NCBI RefSeq assembly: GCF_937958065.1
Contig: NZ_CALFXI010000075.1
Span: 1-55,493 of the forward strand
DNA from: an uncultured Steroidobacter sp.
GTDB taxonomy: Bacteria > Pseudomonadota > Gammaproteobacteria > Steroidobacterales > Steroidobacteraceae
Direction: 5' to 3'
DNA: 55,493 nucleotides
Part shown: piece by piece, positions 55,439 to 55,493 of the stretch
How the letters are laid out: each line of letters starts with the position of its first letter
How positions within the stretch are numbered: the first letter of the stretch is position 1
Notes under the pieces: generated by a model
Told to the model about the DNA's origin: nothing
Seen by the model: the letters and a program-made list of their open reading frames with translations, nothing else
The model's database searches: none
Program-made: the position numbers and the translations under genes

Positions 55439-55493
55439 GCGCGCAGCCTGTCGGCAGAGCTGGGGCGTAGGTGGGGGTCTCGGGAAACTCGCC

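Overview
The window looks like a chromosomal segment of a high-GC gammaproteobacterium, most likely a Steroidobacter-like or Xanthomonadales-like lineage. This is inferred from gene order (topA, smg, dprA, LysM protein, then def, fmt, rsmB, DUF4390, ntrY, ntrX), from the TonB receptor plus tannase plus MFS style of catabolism, and from high-GC codon use with many long antisense shadow frames. No database search was possible.

Layout. 1-10.4 kb: a ParE-type toxin-antitoxin pair, gltD and gltB (glutamate synthase, minus strand), an exported CsgG-like protein with a C-terminal SH3-like tail, a DUF2200 protein, a small membrane protein and a BrnT/BrnA toxin-antitoxin pair. 10.4-30.7 kb: an aromatic catabolic island (details below). 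30.7-42 kb: housekeeping genes (prlC, gamma-carbonic anhydrase, aroE, hemB, tag, rlmJ, a lipoprotein, a large exported subtilase, hemF). 42-55.5 kb: the conserved block topA, smg, dprA, LysM protein (minus strand) and def, fmt, rsmB, DUF4390, ntrY, ntrX (plus strand).

The catabolic island is the point of interest. It holds counterparts of every step of the carbazole/dibenzofuran-type angular dioxygenation and meta-cleavage route. These are a CarAa-like single-subunit Rieske oxygenase, a CarAc-like Rieske ferredoxin, a CarAd-like plant-ferredoxin/FAD reductase, a CarBa/CarBb-like class III extradiol dioxygenase, a CarC-like ring-fission hydrolase, a hydratase, an aldolase and an acylating acetaldehyde dehydrogenase. 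They are spread over several transcription units and mixed with genes that the classical car pathway lacks: a tannase/feruloyl-esterase family enzyme, TonB receptor, MFS carrier, TauD-type dioxygenase, aspartate-dehydrogenase-like protein, class A flavin monooxygenase, cupin, gamma-glutamyltransferase-family protein and TSUP carrier.

Five intergenic regions of this island carry the same 8-mer TCATACAA inside an 11-bp near-palindrome (TTGTCATACAA at its best), matching the TNGTNNNACNA type of operator used by FCD-class GntR regulators. At three of the five sites it overlaps a readable sigma70-type promoter. The island encodes exactly one such regulator (19881-20624). My reading is a single regulon for uptake, de-esterification, ring activation, ring cleavage and lower pathway of an unidentified, probably ester- or amide-linked, polycyclic or biaryl natural aromatic.

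Other points worth a second look: an NtrX-like regulator whose AAA+ domain has lost the Walker A lysine, the Walker B acidic pair and GAFTGA; a terminator whose U-tract abuts the topA start codon; three copies of a 34-bp repeat between def and fmt; and palindromes in the gltBD and toxin-antitoxin control regions.
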